64,000 nucleotides of DNA from NCBI RefSeq assembly GCF_016316925.1, contig NZ_JAEEGB010000037.1:62001-126000 (forward strand), given 5' to 3'. The notes under the pieces were generated by a model. It was given only the letters and a program-made list of their open reading frames with translations. It searched no databases and had not been told where the DNA came from. The DNA comes from Clostridium aciditolerans. Its GTDB lineage: Bacteria; Bacillota; Clostridia; Clostridiales; Clostridiaceae. Positions 56,341 through 64,000 of the stretch are shown piece after piece (positions within the stretch are counted from its first letter, which is position 1; each line of letters opens with the position of its first letter). Both the position numbers and the translations under genes were made by a program.

Positions 56341-58383
56341 TTAGTTAAAGCAAATGAATTTTGAGGTTTGTTCTATTTTTTTAAAGATTTCATTTTTAAT
56401 TTTAATATCTTTTTCATTATTACTTTCAATAAGCTTTTTAGCTTCTAAATTAGCCATCTTTAGTATATCTATGTCTTCTGCAATATCGGAAAGTATAAGT
56501 CCATCTTCTCCATGCTGTCTAAAGCCAAATATTTCTCCAGACCCTCTAATTTTCAAATCCTGTTCTGCAATAAAGAAGCCATCATTGCTGCTTTTCATTA
56601 TCTCCATTCTTCTTCTTATAATATCATTTTTAATATTTGATATTAATATACAATAAGATTTATGCTGGCCTCTTCCAACTCTCCCCCTTAACTGATGTAA
56701 TTGTGCGAGTCCAAATCTTTCTGCGTTTTCTATTATCATAAGTGTGGCATTAGGTACATTTATGCCTACTTCTATGACTGTAGTAGATATAACAACTTTA
56801 ACTTCTCCACTTTTAAATCTATTCATAACTTCATCTTTAATCTTAGGTGTCATTTTCCCATGAAGTATTTCTATAGGTATTTCGCTGAAGTATTCCTCTT
56901 TCAATTCACTATATAAGTTCTCTACGGAACTTAAATCTAAATCTTCATTTTCTTCTACCAGCGGGCAGACTATATAAACCTGCCTCCCTTTTTTTATTTC
57001 CTCTAGTGCAAAATTATATGCCTTATATTTTAAGTCTTCTTTTATATAATGTGTTTCTATTTTCTGTCTTCCTGGCGGAAGCTCATCGATCACAGATACA
57101 TCCAAATCTCCGTAAAGGTATAAACTTAAAGTTCTAGGGATTGGCGTAGCAGTCATAACCAGAGTATCTACGTTTTTACCTTTATTTGTTAACCTACTCC
57201 TCTGCATTACACCGAATCTGTGCTGTTCATCGGTAACTACCACTCCAAGGTTTTTGAACTCAACATTATCTTCAATAAGAGCATGAGTCCCTATTATTAA
57301 ATCTATATTTCCATCCTTCAAATCTCTTTTTATTTCTTCCTTATTTTTCTGAGTAGTGCTGCCACACAATAATTTAACATTAATATTGAAATCCTCAAAT
57401 AGTTTCTCTGCTTCAAGATAATGTTGAGTAGCTAATATTTCTGTAGGTGCCATGATAACAGCCTGATAACCGTTCTTTATTATGTTAAAGGCAGAAATGA
57501 GAGCCACAACAGTTTTACCACTTCCTACATCACCTTGAACTAACCTATTCATCGGGCTTTCTTTTTTTTGATCAATCAATATTTCCCTGATAACCCTATT
57601 TTGCGCCTTTGTTAAATCATAGGGTAATTTTTCTTTTAAAAGCTTTAATTCATCACTTATTTTAAAAGCTATTCCTTTTTTATTTTCATTAAAATAATTT
57701 TTAAGCATTAGTATTTTTAGTGAATATGTGAATAACTCCTGAAACTTAAGCCTTCTTCTAGCTTCCTGTAGTTCTTTCATACTAGAAGGGTTGTGTATTA
57801 TTCTTATTGCCCTATCTAAACTGCATAGCTTATATCTATTTATTATCCATTCTGGAAGATTTTCATCTATATCTACATCTTTAAGAACATAATTTACCAA
57901 TTTTGCTATTAAACTATTTGTTATTCCAGATTTGAGAGGATATTTAGGCATTATCTTTTCAGAATTTTCTTCATTTGATCTATTTTTAACTAATGTTGGG
58001 TTTATAATAGAAGTTTCGCCTTTAAAATCTTGTAATTTCCCCATTATAGTATAATCACAATTTATTTTAAAGTAATTTTTCATGTAAGGTTGATTAAACC
58101 ATTTTCCTTTAAATATATTATTACCATCATTAAAAATAACAGTAGAAATTGTTTTTCCATTTTTAGTTCTTATATCTTTATCTATTTTTACAACTTTGCA
58201 ATTTATTATTAATTTACCAATGTTTTTTTCATCCGTTAAAGAGCTGCAAGACGAGATCATCTCATAATCTCTTGGAAAATACAATAGTAAATCTAAAATA
58301 CTGAAGATACAGCATTTTTTTAAATTTTCTCCAGTTTTAGGTCCTACCCCTTTTAAGCAAGTTATATCACTATATACATCCAA
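56341..58383 (-). CDS. recG: ATP-dependent DNA helicase RecG
   Basis: Branch-migration helicase for stalled forks and Holliday junctions. 680 residues: N-terminal HhH/OB wedge domain (CLKGVGPKTGENL), Walker A QGDVGSGKTVVAL, DEQHRFGV box, TATPIPRTLSL, and C-terminal QLRGRVGRG. The start is TTG, eight bases after GGAG; the upstream GTG directly abuts the SD. It lies between fakA and rsmD; the sdaA genes found here in B. subtilis are missing. Confidence 0.97.
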   Translation of the reverse strand: MDVYSDITCLKGVGPKTGENLKKCCIFSILDLLLYFPRDYEMISSCSSLTDEKNIGKLIINCKVVKIDKDIRTKNGKTISTVIFNDGNNIFKGKWFNQPYMKNYFKINCDYTIMGKLQDFKGETSIINPTLVKNRSNEENSEKIMPKYPLKSGITNSLIAKLVNYVLKDVDIDENLPEWIINRYKLCSLDRAIRIIHNPSSMKELQEARRRLKFQELFTYSLKILMLKNYFNENKKGIAFKISDELKLLKEKLPYDLTKAQNRVIREILIDQKKESPMNRLVQGDVGSGKTVVALISAFNIIKNGYQAVIMAPTEILATQHYLEAEKLFEDFNINVKLLCGSTTQKNKEEIKRDLKDGNIDLIIGTHALIEDNVEFKNLGVVVTDEQHRFGVMQRSRLTNKGKNVDTLVMTATPIPRTLSLYLYGDLDVSVIDELPPGRQKIETHYIKEDLKYKAYNFALEEIKKGRQVYIVCPLVEENEDLDLSSVENLYSELKEEYFSEIPIEILHGKMTPKIKDEVMNRFKSGEVKVVISTTVIEVGINVPNATLMIIENAERFGLAQLHQLRGRVGRGQHKSYCILISNIKNDIIRRRMEIMKSSNDGFFIAEQDLKIRGSGEIFGFRQHGEDGLILSDIAEDIDILKMANLEAKKLIESNNEKDIKIKNEIFKKIEQTSKFICFN

Positions 58384-58501
58384 TGAAATCACTCCATTTT
58401 TAAAAATTATAAAATTTTATCTTATAGCCTTATATTATTTAAATCAACTATTATATTAATATCCATACCAATATACATCAAAATCATATAATTTTGCAAA
58501 T

Positions 58502-58525
58502 AAAAAAAGCCTTAAGGCTTTTTTT
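58502..58525 (-). terminator. fakA terminator
   Basis: Palindromic stem AAAAAAAGCC/GGCTTTTTTT with a TTAA loop, continuing ATTTGC; it overlaps the fakA stop. Confidence 0.88.
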
Positions 58526-60185
58526 ACTCAACAGAAACAATAAAGTAATATAGCGGCTGTTGTCCATTATAGTATTGAACATCAGCATCTTCATATTTTT
58601 CTTGAATATTTTCTATGAATTCTTTTACTTTTTCCTCTTCGCAATCCTGACCATAAAAAACTGTAATTAACTCACTATCCTCATCAACCATTGAAGAAAT
58701 TATATTTTCACATACTCCAAAGATGTCTTCTCCTACATCTTGTATCTTTCCTTCAACTAGACCTAAGATATTACCTTCTTTTATAGTTTTACCATCCATC
58801 TCAGTATCTCTTACAGCGTAAGTTACTGAACCAGTCTTTACTATATCTATGCCTTGTTCCATAGCTTGTATGTTATCACCAACACTTAAGTCAGGATTAA
58901 ATACCGTAACCGCTGTTATACCCTGAGGTATTGTTTTAGTAGCAATAACATTTACATTTTTATCACTTAACTCTGCTGCTTGATTTGCCGCCATAATTAT
59001 ATTTTTATTATTTGGGAGAACAAAAATATTTTCTGCATTTATTTTATTTATACACTCAAGTATATCTTGAGTACTTGGATTCATCGTCTGTCCTCCTTCA
59101 ATTACGAAGTCCACACCTAAATCCTCAAAAATATTCTTTATTCCACTACCCATAGCTACTGATATAAATGCATATTTTTTCAATTCCGTATTCTCTAACT
59201 CATGAGTTTCTTCACTTTCACTAGAAGCAGCTTTTTCATTATAGGATTCATTCTCCACATTTAGTATATTTCTATGCTGCTCCCTCATGTTATCAATCTT
59301 AATTTTTGACAACTCACCTAACTTAATAGCTTTAGAAAGAACTATGCCAGGATCATTAGTATGTATATGAACTTTTACAATATCGTCATCTTTCACAACT
59401 ACCATGGAATCTCCTATAGCCTCTAATTCAGACTTAAAGCTATCTACATCTGTACTATTTGAAATAATAAAGAATTCAGTACAATAACCAAACTTGATAT
59501 CCTGCTCAACTATATTTTTACTAGCTGGTCCAGCCACAGACTCATTAGTGTCTGTAATGTCAACTTTCTTCATATTTTCCTTTAGAACTTCATACATGCC
59601 TTCGAGTATTATTAATAATCCCATTCCTCCTGCATCTACAACTTTTGCTTTTTTAAGCACTGGCAGCATTTCAGGAGTTTTATCTAAAATAAGTCTGCTA
59701 TACTCGCATACCTCTTTAAAAAGCGTTTCTACATCTTCACTACTTGACTTAACAGCGCTTTCTCCTGCTGCTCTTATGATAGTAAGAATTGTGCCTTCTG
59801 TTGGTCTCATAACAGCCTTATAAGCTGATTTTGAACCTTCCATCAAACTATTTGCAAACTCTTCAGAACTGGCCTCACTTTTTCCTTCTAGACCTTTTGC
59901 AATTCCTCTAAATATTTGCGAAAGTATTACGCCTGAGTTACCTCGTGCTCCCATTAAAGCACCTTTAGCTAGTTTTTTAGCTATTTCCTCTATAGACTTA
60001 TCCTTCATATTCTTAATTTCAGATACTGCACTTCTAAATGTCATAGACATATTCGTACCCGTATCTCCATCTGGTACAGGAAAAACATTTAATGAATTTA
60101 CATAATCCTTTTGAGCCTCTAGCTTATTGCTTGCATGCACAACCATATTGTAAAAACACTGGCCATCTATATTTAAGTACTTCAT
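58524..60185 (-). CDS. fakA: Fatty acid kinase FakA (DAK2/DegV-type fusion, YloV)
   Basis: Phosphorylates fatty acids bound to a FakB (DegV) partner, feeding phospholipid synthesis. The 553-residue protein starts with the DhaL-like kinase domain (VFPVPDGDTGTNMSMTF, GARGNSGVILSQIFRG) and continues with the middle and DegV-related C-terminal domains. FakB is not in the window. It is downstream of the Asp23 gene, as in B. subtilis. Confidence 0.95.
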   Translation of the reverse strand: MKYLNIDGQCFYNMVVHASNKLEAQKDYVNSLNVFPVPDGDTGTNMSMTFRSAVSEIKNMKDKSIEEIAKKLAKGALMGARGNSGVILSQIFRGIAKGLEGKSEASSEEFANSLMEGSKSAYKAVMRPTEGTILTIIRAAGESAVKSSSEDVETLFKEVCEYSRLILDKTPEMLPVLKKAKVVDAGGMGLLIILEGMYEVLKENMKKVDITDTNESVAGPASKNIVEQDIKFGYCTEFFIISNSTDVDSFKSELEAIGDSMVVVKDDDIVKVHIHTNDPGIVLSKAIKLGELSKIKIDNMREQHRNILNVENESYNEKAASSESEETHELENTELKKYAFISVAMGSGIKNIFEDLGVDFVIEGGQTMNPSTQDILECINKINAENIFVLPNNKNIIMAANQAAELSDKNVNVIATKTIPQGITAVTVFNPDLSVGDNIQAMEQGIDIVKTGSVTYAVRDTEMDGKTIKEGNILGLVEGKIQDVGEDIFGVCENIISSMVDEDSELITVFYGQDCEEEKVKEFIENIQEKYEDADVQYYNGQQPLYYFIVSVE

Positions 60186-60201
60186 ATTTGAAAACTACCT
60201 C

Positions 60202-60552
60202 CTAGACTCTAACACCTTGAACATTTACTGTAATATTTGAAACTTTAAGACCTGTATAATTTTCCACATTATATTTTACTTTTTGAATTATATTATTAGC
60301 AATAACTGATATTTTAGTTGCATATTGAACCATAATAAATAGCTCTATAGATAATCCGTCTTCTTTAGAACGAACTTTCACACCTTTGCTTAAGTTTTCA
60401 CTCTTTATTAATTCCCATAGTCCATCTTTAGCATTTCTAGATGCCATTCCAACTACACCATAACACTCCATAGTTGAGACACCTACAATATTGGCAACCA
60501 CTTCTTCTGAATAACCTATAATTCCGTTCTCACTGGTGATGTTACCTATCAT
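60202..60552 (-). CDS. yloU: Asp23/Gls24 family envelope stress protein
   Basis: A 116-residue Asp23 protein (IIGYSEEVVANIVGVSTMECYGVVGMASR, YTGLKVSNITVNVQGVRV). The family is cytosolic/membrane-associated and responds to alkaline or envelope stress; molecular role unclear. GGAGGAGG SD. It precedes fakA by 16 bases and is divergent from rpmB. Confidence 0.95.
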   Translation of the reverse strand: MIGNITSENGIIGYSEEVVANIVGVSTMECYGVVGMASRNAKDGLWELIKSENLSKGVKVRSKEDGLSIELFIMVQYATKISVIANNIIQKVKYNVENYTGLKVSNITVNVQGVRV

Positions 60553-60588
60553 AATAAAATCCTCCTCCTGTCATAGACCATATAACAT

Positions 60589-60617
60589 ATTTTATATTAA
60601 ATAAGAGATTTATTCAA
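60589..60617 (-). promoter_or_regulatory. yloU-fakA promoter
   Basis: Minus strand TTGAAT, 17-base spacer, TAAAAT. Confidence 0.75.
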
Positions 60618-60668
60618 GGAAATATATTATTTATAATGTTATTTTTACTATTTAATTTTATAATATAC

Positions 60669-60698
60669 TTGCAAAAATTCTATGTTATGTGGTAAAAT
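60669..60698 (+). promoter_or_regulatory. rpmB promoter
   Basis: TTGCAA, 18-base spacer, TAAAAT, about 60 bases before the start of rpmB and divergent to the yloU promoter. Confidence 0.78.
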
Positions 60699-60757
60699 AA
60701 TTAATGTTTGAATTGAGAAGATATATTTCTTCACAATTTGTTAAGGAGGTGTTTATA

Positions 60758-60949
60758 ATGTCAAGAAAGTGCGAAATATGCAATAAAGGCGTTGTATTTG
60801 GTGTACAATACAGCCACTCACACCGTCAATCCAAAAGAACTTGGGCTCCAAACATAAGAAAAGTTAAAGCTATAGTTGAAGGAACACCAAAAACTATACA
60901 TGTTTGTACAAGATGCCTTCGTTCAGGAAAGGTTCAACGTGCAATATAA
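60758..60949 (+). CDS. rpmB: 50S ribosomal protein L28
   Basis: A 63-residue L28 near the E-site: MSRKCEICNKGVVFG, VSHSHRQSKRTW-type core and four cysteines (5, 8, 50, 53), so the zinc-binding form. AAGGAGG lies eight bases before the ATG; upstream extension is the leader. As in B. subtilis it is opposite to yloU. Confidence 0.98.
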   Translation: MSRKCEICNKGVVFGVQYSHSHRQSKRTWAPNIRKVKAIVEGTPKTIHVCTRCLRSGKVQRAI

Positions 60950-60954
60950 GGAAT

Positions 60955-60988
60955 AAAAAATGCAGTTGTTTAAACAATTGCATTTTTG
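60955..60988 (+). terminator. rpmB terminator
   Basis: Stem TGCAGTTGTTT/AAACAATTGCA (one mismatch) followed by TTTTTG. Confidence 0.83.
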
Positions 60989-60999
60989 TTTCTTGCATT

Positions 61000-61236
61000 A
61001 ATATTGTAAATTATTACATTACTTTACAATATTTAGCTCCTTTGCAATCCTAAAGTTGAACCTTAATTTAATATAGTAATCGTAATAACATTTTTATGAA
61101 ACTTGTTATGCTATAAATTTTTTACTTATTGAATCTAAACTTATAATACTTAGGCAATTCAAAGGAGCACATATTTTTATCTAGTTGTTTTAAGATGAAA
61201 ATTATATTTATTAAGATACATATAGATACAATTACT
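61000..61236 (+). other. Structured intergenic region, possible small RNA
   Basis: No gene is supported. The sequence holds a perfect 11-bp stem (61000-61010/61023-61033), long-range arms GCTCCTTTG/CAAAGGAGC (61036-61044 and 61161-61169) and an inner ATAG..ATAACA/TGTTAT..CTAT pairing. A plus-strand terminator follows at 61237-61266, so a non-coding transcript is possible. Confidence 0.4.
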
Positions 61237-61266
61237 AAGCCTGAAACTATGTTTCTAGGCTTTTTT
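61237..61266 (+). terminator. Intrinsic terminator with no assigned upstream gene
   Basis: Stem AGCCT-GAAAC / GTTTC-(T)-AGGCT with a three-base loop and TTTTTT tail. Nothing coding ends before it. Confidence 0.78.
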
Positions 61267-61408
61267 CTTTATAATTGCTTCCTATTATCTTCTAATATTT
61301 ATTATATCCTTTAATTATATCTTTATAATAAGGCAAACTTAACTTGAACATTCTTTCTACTTCTTCATATAATATTATTGTATGTAATATTTTTATGGAG
61401 GATTTTTA

Positions 61409-61837
61409 ATGTATTGTTTTACTTATGCTAATGGACTTAACTGTATTCTTAACGAACTTCTACTTTGGACAGAGATATCTAGCGAGCATCCTATCTTTAT
61501 AAAAACTGTGGCTTCCTTAACTAATAAAAACTTATCCCAAGGTACATTAAAAAATCTAATGGATGTTCACAATGATTTTACCGAGCTTAATAAAAAAGTT
61601 AAAGCTGTTAGATCTAACATTCAAAGAAATCCATATAATTTTCAAGCTCATTCAATACAGGTAAGAGGACTTATAAAAAGTTTCTTAATCCACGATAATC
61701 ACTTCCTATCTATACTGCCAGAGGTAAAACAATATGGCAAAGAAGATAAGGTATGGCAAACTCTTTTAAATCATATAACTCACGAGCAAAGATTCATGTA
61801 TGAATTGATGACCGACCTCAACAGACAGCTAATATAA
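61409..61837 (+). CDS. DUF2935-like helical protein, single domain
   Basis: A 142-residue all-helical protein similar to one half of DUF2935 proteins: ILNELLLWTEISSEHPIFIKTVA and IKSFLIHDNHFLSIL, with the histidines and glutamates that in this four-helix fold could bind metal. GGAGG lies eight bases before the ATG. It stands alone between two terminators. Full DUF2935 proteins have two such domains, so this is a half-length form. Function unknown. Confidence 0.65.
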   Translation: MYCFTYANGLNCILNELLLWTEISSEHPIFIKTVASLTNKNLSQGTLKNLMDVHNDFTELNKKVKAVRSNIQRNPYNFQAHSIQVRGLIKSFLIHDNHFLSILPEVKQYGKEDKVWQTLLNHITHEQRFMYELMTDLNRQLI

Positions 61838-61842
61838 CAAAT

Positions 61843-61874
61843 AGGCAGCCTCATCAATTTGTGGCTGCCTTTTC
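61843..61874. terminator. Bidirectional terminator between convergent genes
   Basis: Perfect 8-bp stem AGGCAGCC/GGCTGCCT with a 12-base loop; plus-strand tail TTTTC, minus-strand tail ATTTGTT. Confidence 0.82.
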
Positions 61875-61893
61875 CTATATAATCTTAAAATAA

Positions 61894-62022
61894 TTAAACC
61901 TCTGGTAAACCTCTTACAGGCTTTTTCATATTAGTGTCAACATCCATTGTAATAGGATTTGCTGTTTTTGGATTTTGGCCTTTATTATCATTTTTTCTCT
62001 TTTTTTCTCCTTTGGTTGGCAT
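61894..62022 (-). CDS. Unrecognised 42-residue basic protein
   Basis: 42 codons beginning MPTKGEKKRKNDNKGQ and ending KKPVRGLPEV. Rich in Lys/Asn/Pro, likely unstructured. AAAAGGGGTGA stands before the ATG, and a terminator follows the stop. The composition resembles small acid-soluble or spore-core proteins of Clostridia, but I do not recognise a family. It lies downstream of the amidase and may be co-transcribed. Confidence 0.62.
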   Translation of the reverse strand: MPTKGEKKRKNDNKGQNPKTANPITMDVDTNMKKPVRGLPEV

Positions 62023-62103
62023 ATCGTTGTCACCCCTTTTCAACATTAACTTGCCCACACTAGAAGATTTTAATACTAAATTATTTGAATAGCTCTTTTC
62101 AGG

Positions 62104-62619
62104 TTACAGGCCAACTATTCCATTTACTATTGCAGTTGACATAGACTCAGGATTAAATCTGTTCATATCTTCTTGTGAGTCTACAAAACACCCTTCTATA
62201 AGTAAAGAAGTCATTGTAGTATTGTTTAACACATACAGATGATGTCCATCGATTCCTTGAACCTTTACACCTCTGTTAGCAAATCCTAAAGAAACAATTT
62301 CCTTAAGAATATTCTCTGCGACACTTCTTCCACTTTCACTGCCAATCCATATCTCAGTCCCACGTCCACCACCTGCATTTTCATGAAGGCTTACGTATAG
62401 ATCTGCGCCTGAATTATTTGCCTTATTAACTCTTTGCCATAAACTATCAGATACACTTGAGCAAGCAGTAGGTGTAACAACAATCACTTGATATCTCAAT
62501 GCTTGTAACTTGGATACAACTCTTTTACCTACATCAACTACCATAGCATTTTCATCACCTATATATGATGCACCTGTATCAGGATAGCAATTATGGCCTA
62601 TGTCTAAAGCAATTTTCAT
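62104..62619 (-). CDS. N-acetylmuramoyl-L-alanine amidase (Amidase_3)
   Basis: A 171-residue zinc amidase that cuts peptide stems from muramic acid. Zinc ligands and catalysis: His9 (LDIGHN), Glu23, His79 (YVSLHEN), and catalytic Glu142 (LLIEGCF). No signal peptide or wall-binding domain, so export is unclear; it may be used in the mother cell or after lysis. The start is ATG of MKIALDIGHN with GGGAGGGTGA upstream. Family firm, role (sporulation or lysis) open. Confidence 0.88.
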   Translation of the reverse strand: MKIALDIGHNCYPDTGASYIGDENAMVVDVGKRVVSKLQALRYQVIVVTPTACSSVSDSLWQRVNKANNSGADLYVSLHENAGGGRGTEIWIGSESGRSVAENILKEIVSLGFANRGVKVQGIDGHHLYVLNNTTMTSLLIEGCFVDSQEDMNRFNPESMSTAIVNGIVGL

Positions 62620-62689
62620 CTGATCACCCTCCCTTACTTTCATAATCATAATATGAAAGCAGAGCAAAATAGTGAACTTTACACTTAAA

Positions 62690-62721
62690 AATAAAACTCC
62701 TCTTCTATTGACAAGAGGAGT
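62690..62721 (-). terminator. spoVM terminator
   Basis: Stem ACTCCTCTT/AAGAGGAGT with an eight-base loop, followed by TTTATTTTTAAG on the minus strand. Confidence 0.85.
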
Positions 62722-62731
62722 AAACTAATAA

Positions 62732-62803
62732 TTATTTCTTTCTTTTAAAAAATTTTATAATGGTAGATAAAAAACCTGGAAGTTTAATAGTAATTATTTT
62801 CAT
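62732..62803 (-). CDS. spoVM: Stage V sporulation protein SpoVM
   Basis: Only 23 residues: an amphipathic helix that sits on the convex forespore membrane and anchors SpoIVA to start coat assembly. MKIITIKLPGFLSTIIK keeps the IKLPxFL core with the conserved proline at position 9 of the B. subtilis protein. AGGAGGT lies seven bases before the ATG. Position between thiN and rpmB is the same as in B. subtilis, which strongly supports the call despite the size. Confidence 0.9.
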   Translation of the reverse strand: MKIITIKLPGFLSTIIKFFKRKK

Positions 62804-62815
62804 AAGACATACCTC

Positions 62816-62986
62816 CTACTTATTATTTTCCATTAAGTACCACCCACAATAAATCAATGCCCCACCTACAGCTATTATCCATCCCCATACTGGGATAATA
62901 AAAGTTATTACTATTCCAATTCCAATTGATGCGATCATTAGCCCCACTTTTTTTCTTTTCCTTTTACGGAATATTTTTCTTGACAT
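62816..62986 (-). CDS. Small membrane protein upstream of spoVM
   Basis: 56 codons: a basic N-terminus (MSRKIFRKRKRKKVG) then two hydrophobic segments (LMIASIGIGIVITFIIPV and WGWIIAVGGALIYCGWYL). The stop codon lies within the spoVM SD, so the two are probably co-expressed. The SD is weak. I do not recognise a family; a forespore or mother-cell membrane role is only inference from its partner. Confidence 0.68.
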   Translation of the reverse strand: MSRKIFRKRKRKKVGLMIASIGIGIVITFIIPVWGWIIAVGGALIYCGWYLMENNK

Positions 62987-63097
62987 ATTATTATCCCTTA
63001 AAATTGCTCTATAATATTATATGCATTGACTCTCTTTATTGTTACATAATTATAGCAATTTTTTAATGTTAGGATCTATTAAAAATGCCTAAAGCAA

Positions 63098-63134
63098 TAA
63101 GAGTAGCTAACAGTTATTATCAGCTACTCTTATT
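63098..63134 (-). terminator. thiN terminator
   Basis: Perfect 13-bp stem AATAAGAGTAGCT/AGCTACTCTTATT with an 11-base loop; the U-tract is short. Confidence 0.7.
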
Positions 63135-63159
63135 ATAATATTGGTATATATTTATTTTA

Positions 63160-63798
63160 TTAATCTTTACTATACAATATAAGAATAGTTCCTTTTTTAA
63201 AAGAAATTTCAACTTCAGTATCTAAAAATTGGTTAGAAATAGTACGAGAATCTCCTAGTCCTAGGTTATAATCTACAAGTTTATATTTTGCACCTATTAT
63301 ATTTAGATTCTTCACACACTCACAATATGCTTGAAGAGAAAATTCAGATCCTTTTTCACCTTTTATTTTTATTGACTTGTTCGATATAGTAATTGTGTTA
63401 TGATCATCCTTTATATATCCTTTAACGTTTAGTTCTAAACATTTCTGAAGTATTCCTATATTACCCATCATATGATCTATTCTTGTACCTGTACATCCTA
63501 GAAGTACAATTTCAGTTGCTCCTAATTTTATAGCTTTGCTAAAAATAAATTCTGTGTCTGTAAAGTCTTTATCTTCCGGAACTCTTTCTACTTTACAATC
63601 TTTGTGTTTTGAAAAAAAGTCTAAAGCATCTTTGTCTATGGAATCAAAATCTCCCATAAGGTAATTAGGTACTATTTGATGTTTATATAAAAAGTTTCCT
63701 CCACTATCAGCACAAATTAAGTAATCACTATCTTTCAGTTCTTTATTTATTAGCTCATAAGATGGAGGAGTACCTCCAGACATCAAGACTGCTTTCAT
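63160..63798 (-). CDS. thiN: Thiamine pyrophosphokinase
   Basis: Converts thiamine to thiamine diphosphate with ATP. 212 residues: CADSGGNFLYKHQIVPNYLMGDFDSID, VPEDKDFTDTEF and LLGCTGTRIDHMMGNI are the family motifs. The ATG directly follows the rpe stop, and the SD (AAAGGGGA) lies in the rpe end. rpe-thiN-spoVM-rpmB matches B. subtilis. Confidence 0.97.
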   Translation of the reverse strand: MKAVLMSGGTPPSYELINKELKDSDYLICADSGGNFLYKHQIVPNYLMGDFDSIDKDALDFFSKHKDCKVERVPEDKDFTDTEFIFSKAIKLGATEIVLLGCTGTRIDHMMGNIGILQKCLELNVKGYIKDDHNTITISNKSIKIKGEKGSEFSLQAYCECVKNLNIIGAKYKLVDYNLGLGDSRTISNQFLDTEVEISFKKGTILILYSKD

Positions 63799-63799
63799 T

Positions 63800-64000
63800 T
63801 TAAAATTCCCCTTTTAAATCCTTTATGTTCTCTTCTATTTTGCCATCTTTAAATACTGCTGAACCAGCGACAATTACATTAGCCCCACAATCTACAACTT
63901 CTTTTATATTACCTTTTCCTATTCCTCCGTCTACTTGGATCATAAGATTCTTGTTATACTTATTACTCAATTCTTTAACTTCTTTAATTTTTTCCGAACA
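63800..64000 (-). CDS. rpe: Ribulose-phosphate 3-epimerase, C-terminal part
   Basis: The last 66 residues of the pentose phosphate epimerase, cut by the window edge. [33 protein letters not shown] contains the invariant VDGGI metal/phosphate region of this TIM barrel. Position before thiN is standard. Confidence 0.93.
   Translation of the reverse strand, partial: CSEKIKEVKELSNKYNKNLMIQVDGGIGKGNIKEVVDCGANVIVAGSAVFKDGKIEENIKDLKGEF

Noticed and set aside
61193-61312. 39-codon open frame starting MKIIFIK
   Set aside because: It runs through the strong terminator at 61237-61266 and has no properly spaced SD.
62104-62619. Amidase as a phage endolysin marking a prophage
   Set aside because: No holin, phage structural or integrase genes nearby; neighbours are core and spore genes.

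Overview
The window is a low-GC Firmicutes chromosome, most likely Clostridium sensu stricto or a close relative. This rests on strong AT bias, Shine-Dalgarno (SD) dependent starts, spore genes (spoVM, spoVS, ylbJ, ymxH, a CotF-like coat protein), an acetate-forming pta-ackA pair and gene order. No phage, plasmid, rRNA, tRNA or CRISPR array is seen. Almost all genes lie on the minus strand, and read in that direction the order follows the Bacillus subtilis rpe-to-dapG region closely.

Right to left (5' to 3' for most genes): rpe-thiN; a 56-codon membrane gene plus spoVM (23 codons); an amidase and a 42-codon gene; plus-strand DUF2935 and rpmB genes; yloU-fakA; recG; rsmD-coaD and a coiled-coil gene; ylbJ and tmcAL (plus strand); pta-ackA; ylbN-rpmF-plsX; acpP; rnc-radical SAM; spoVS; a 32-codon DUF4044 gene; smc-ftsY-ylxM-ffh-rpsP-khpA; rimM-trmD-rplS-lepB-rbgA-rnhB; yraN (plus); comM; a metallo-beta-lactamase/endonuclease IV-like pair (plus); dprA-topA; codY; rpsB-tsf-pyrH-frr-uppS-cdsA; a CotF-like gene and a 47-codon unknown; dxr-rseP-ispG; rimP-nusA-rnpM-ylxQ-infB-rbfA-nrnA-truB-ribF; rpsO-pnp; mlpA-ymxH-dapG. 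The content is core: ribosome and tRNA maturation, protein targeting, chromosome maintenance, lipid and isoprenoid precursors, and sporulation.

The unusual material is between genes. A 163-bp element occurs four times (upstream of rimM, ffh, tmcAL and rsmD). All copies have exactly the same length and the same orientation relative to the downstream gene. Each starts at an AGGRGG motif and ends in the AGGAGG that serves as the downstream gene's SD. Its predicted RNA is a junction of three hairpins closed by a 13-bp stem, and most differences between copies keep pairing. The ylxM-ffh copy looks as if it split an SD and duplicated it. A second, unrelated structured repeat with 18-bp inverted ends lies between ftsY and smc, with a minimal relative upstream of ymxH. 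A third structured element sits downstream of the endonuclease IV-like gene.

Regulatory features that can be read include sigma-A type promoters with 17-18 bp spacers, leaders before rimP, rpsO, rpsB and rplS, and many intrinsic terminators. All family assignments are by eye from sequence; no database search was run.
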